From NCBI RefSeq assembly GCF_014653575.1, contig NZ_BNAQ01000004.1:248001-312000 (forward strand): a stretch of 64,000 nucleotides of DNA, read 5' to 3'. The notes beneath the pieces are model-generated. The model ran no database searches. It saw only the letters and a list, made by a program, of their open reading frames with translations, and was not told the origin of the DNA. The position numbers were made by a program, and so were the translations under genes. Shown here in pieces: positions 62,255-64,000 of this stretch (position 1 is the first letter of the stretch; each line of letters starts with the position of its first letter). The stretch comes from Sphingomonas glacialis (GTDB lineage Bacteria; Pseudomonadota; Alphaproteobacteria; Sphingomonadales; Sphingomonadaceae).

Positions 62255-63796
62255 GTGACGATCGCGATGCCCGTGCCCGCGTCTGCGGACCCGCGCGCGT
62301 CGCTCGCGCCGCTGTGGCGCCGGCAGACGGCGATCCTCGCCATCGTCGCGATGGCATTGCTCGCGCTGTTCCGGAGCGATGTCGCTGCACTGACGACGAT
62401 CTGGTGGACGAGCACGACTTTCGGGCATTGCCTGTTCATCACCCCGGTGCTCGCCTGGCTGGTATGGCAGCGCCGCGGCGAGCTCGCGCAAGTCGCGCCG
62501 ATTGCCTGGGCGCCGGGGTTGGCGATCGTCGCGCTTGGCGGGCTCGGCTGGCTGTTCGGCGATGCCGGCGGCGTCGCGCTCGCGCGGCACCTCGGGATCG
62601 TGATGATGCTGCAAGGCGCGGTGGTGACGCTGCTCGGCCCCAATGTCGCGCGCGCGTTGCTCTTCCCGCTCGCCTATGCGGTGTTTCTAGTGCCGTTTGG
62701 CGAGGGGCTCGAGGAGCCGTTGCAGCGCGTGACCGTCGGCATGACGATGCCGCTGCTCCATCTGTTCGGTGTGCCCGCGCAAGTCGATGGCGTGCTGATC
62801 ACGATCCCCAACGGCTATTTCGAAGTGGCCGAGGCGTGTTCGGGCGCGAAGTTCGTGATCGCGATGATCACCTATGGCACGCTCGTCGCCAATGTCTGCT
62901 TCGTGTCGTGGAAACGGCGTGCGCTGTTCCTGCTGGTGTCGGTGATCGTTCCGGTGCTCGCCAACGGCGTGCGCGCGTTCGCGACGATCTTTGCGGCGTA
63001 TCATAGCTCGGTCGAGCAAGCGACGGGGTTCGACCATATCGTCTATGGCTGGGTGTTCTTCGGGCTGGTGATGGCGGCGACGCTGGCGATCGGCTGGCGC
63101 TGGTTCGACCGCGCGCCCGATGCGCCGGTGTTCGATCCCGCAAAGCTGCAGAGCGTCCCGCGATTGCGGCTCGACGCGGTGGTCGCAGCCGCGCTCGTGC
63201 TCGCGGTCGCGGCGGTGTTCCCGGCCTGGTCGAGCGCGATCGCGGGGCGGGCGCAAAGTCTGCCGGCGGAGATCGCGCTGCCGGAGGTGCCGGGCTGGCA
63301 CCGCGTCGCGACGAGCACGCGCGCGGTGTGGTCCCCCAATTATCCGGGCGCCGACCATTTTCTGCTCGGGCGCTATGCCGATGCGGCGGGCGAGACGGTC
63401 GATCTGGCGATTGCGGTCTATGGCAGCCAGCAGCAGGGCAAGGAGATCGTCGCGTTCGGCGTCGGGCCGATCCGCGAGGACGATGTGTGGCTCCGTGTCG
63501 AGGATCTGCCCGATCTTGCGGGTGGGTCGGTGATCCGCGTCAGCGCCCCTGGCCCGGTCGAGCGGCAGATCGTAACGTGGTACCGTGTCGGCGATGCGCT
63601 GACGACCAAGGGGCCGATCGTGAAACTGGAAACGCTGAAGGCCAAGCTGCTCGGTGGGCCGCAGCGCGCGGTGGCGGTGCACGTCTCGGCCGAGATTCTG
63701 CCGGGGCATAACGCGCGGGCGGCGATGACGCGCTTCATCGCGGCGCTCGGTCCGATCGAGCGTGTGGCCGATCGTGCCGCCGGGATGTCGCGCTGA
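62255..63796 (+). CDS. xrtA: exosortase A with C-terminal EpsI domain
   Basis: A 513-residue membrane cysteine protease/transpeptidase that processes proteins with PEP-CTERM tails. About eight hydrophobic segments cover the first 310 residues; the catalytic triad is C195 in EACSGAKF, R240 in ANGVRAF and H261 in HIVYGWVFF. The C-terminal 190 residues (LPEVPGWHRVATSTRAVWSP onwards) are the EpsI/DUF3485 domain, fused as usual in alphaproteobacteria. GTG at 62255 chosen; ATG at 62267 is possible. No PEP-CTERM substrate gene is in the window. Confidence 0.95.
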   Translation: MTIAMPVPASADPRASLAPLWRRQTAILAIVAMALLALFRSDVAALTTIWWTSTTFGHCLFITPVLAWLVWQRRGELAQVAPIAWAPGLAIVALGGLGWLFGDAGGVALARHLGIVMMLQGAVVTLLGPNVARALLFPLAYAVFLVPFGEGLEEPLQRVTVGMTMPLLHLFGVPAQVDGVLITIPNGYFEVAEACSGAKFVIAMITYGTLVANVCFVSWKRRALFLLVSVIVPVLANGVRAFATIFAAYHSSVEQATGFDHIVYGWVFFGLVMAATLAIGWRWFDRAPDAPVFDPAKLQSVPRLRLDAVVAAALVLAVAAVFPAWSSAIAGRAQSLPAEIALPEVPGWHRVATSTRAVWSPNYPGADHFLLGRYADAAGETVDLAIAVYGSQQQGKEIVAFGVGPIREDDVWLRVEDLPDLAGGSVIRVSAPGPVERQIVTWYRVGDALTTKGPIVKLETLKAKLLGGPQRAVAVHVSAEILPGHNARAAMTRFIAALGPIERVADRAAGMSR

Positions 63797-64000
63797 TGTG
63801 CGGCATCGCCGGTCTCTATTATCCCGCGACCCCCAAGCCGGTCGATCCCGCGCGGATTCAGGCGATGGCCGACGCGCAGGCGCATCGCGGGCCCGACGGC
63901 TCGGGCGTGTGGACTGCACCGGGGGTCGGGCTCGGGCATCGGCGCTTGTCGATCATCGACGTTGCGGGCTCGCCGCAGCCGATGGCGAGCCAGGACGGCG
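63796..64000 (+). CDS. asparagine synthase-like amidotransferase, XrtA-associated, N-terminus only
   Basis: Only 68 codons are present. The N-terminal nucleophile C2 in MCGIAGLYYP, followed by AHRGPDGSGVW and GLGHRRLSIIDVAG, identifies a class II glutamine amidotransferase domain. In XrtA loci the full protein has an asparagine synthase domain and probably amidates a polysaccharide sugar acid or precursor. TGATG overlap with xrtA. It runs off the right edge. Confidence 0.9.
   Translation, partial: MCGIAGLYYPATPKPVDPARIQAMADAQAHRGPDGSGVWTAPGVGLGHRRLSIIDVAGSPQPMASQDG

Overview
The window reads as chromosome of a high-GC alphaproteobacterium of the order Sphingomonadales, most likely Sphingomonas or a close relative. 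The evidence is the start of a SciP-type cell-cycle regulator at the left edge, a Ku/LigD end-joining pair, small secreted and helical proteins of sphingomonad type, the complete XrtA (exosortase A) exopolysaccharide gene order, and two kinds of dispersed palindromic repeat. This assignment rests on reading protein families, not on a search.

Layout. 1-20 kb is mostly housekeeping: sciP (partial), mnmA, an ArsR-type regulator divergent from a NIPSNAP/ABM monooxygenase pair, a tightly overlapping pdxH-CDF-phzF operon on the minus strand, ku and ligD, a circularly permuted ATP-grasp/alpha-E protein with a transglutaminase, a J-domain protein, YihY, fabI, a DUF4160/DUF2442 pair, aroC and purA. 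20.15-33.75 kb is an integrated element of about 13.5 kb. It sits in the 3' end of a tRNA-Pro(TGG) gene, is bounded by a 19-bp direct repeat, and has a tyrosine integrase at its far end. 34-48 kb returns to core genes: a DUF475 membrane protein, a TonB receptor with a chymotrypsin-fold protease, a frameshifted secreted protein, ald with a divergent Lrp regulator, kup, a 2'-5' RNA ligase-like protein, tRNA-Met, an aldo/keto reductase and trxB. 48.2-64 kb is the XrtA/PEP-CTERM exopolysaccharide locus, running off the right edge inside an asparagine synthase-like gene.

The integrated element carries a two-gene unit I cannot assign to a known system (20550-22125), a serine recombinase with a 28-bp palindrome at its start, a small secreted protein, a single-chain restriction-modification protein (nuclease, N6-adenine methylase and specificity regions in one 1080-residue chain), a run of small genes including a possible zinc-binding protein, a Ros/MucR-type regulator, an SF2 helicase-like ATPase, a 350-bp AT-rich palindrome-dense non-coding block, and the integrase. 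A pair of ACGTAGC direct repeats with 13-bp spacing lies just inside each end, as expected for integrase arm-binding sites. The element therefore looks like a defence-bearing integrative island. The unassigned two-gene unit and the helicase with its palindrome block are the best candidates for something undescribed.

Two smaller points deserve attention. A dispersed palindromic repeat has been absorbed in frame into the linker between the phosphoesterase and ligase domains of LigD. In a secreted protein at 39160-40001, an extra copy of a 14-bp tandem repeat causes the frameshift, and removing one copy restores the full reading frame.
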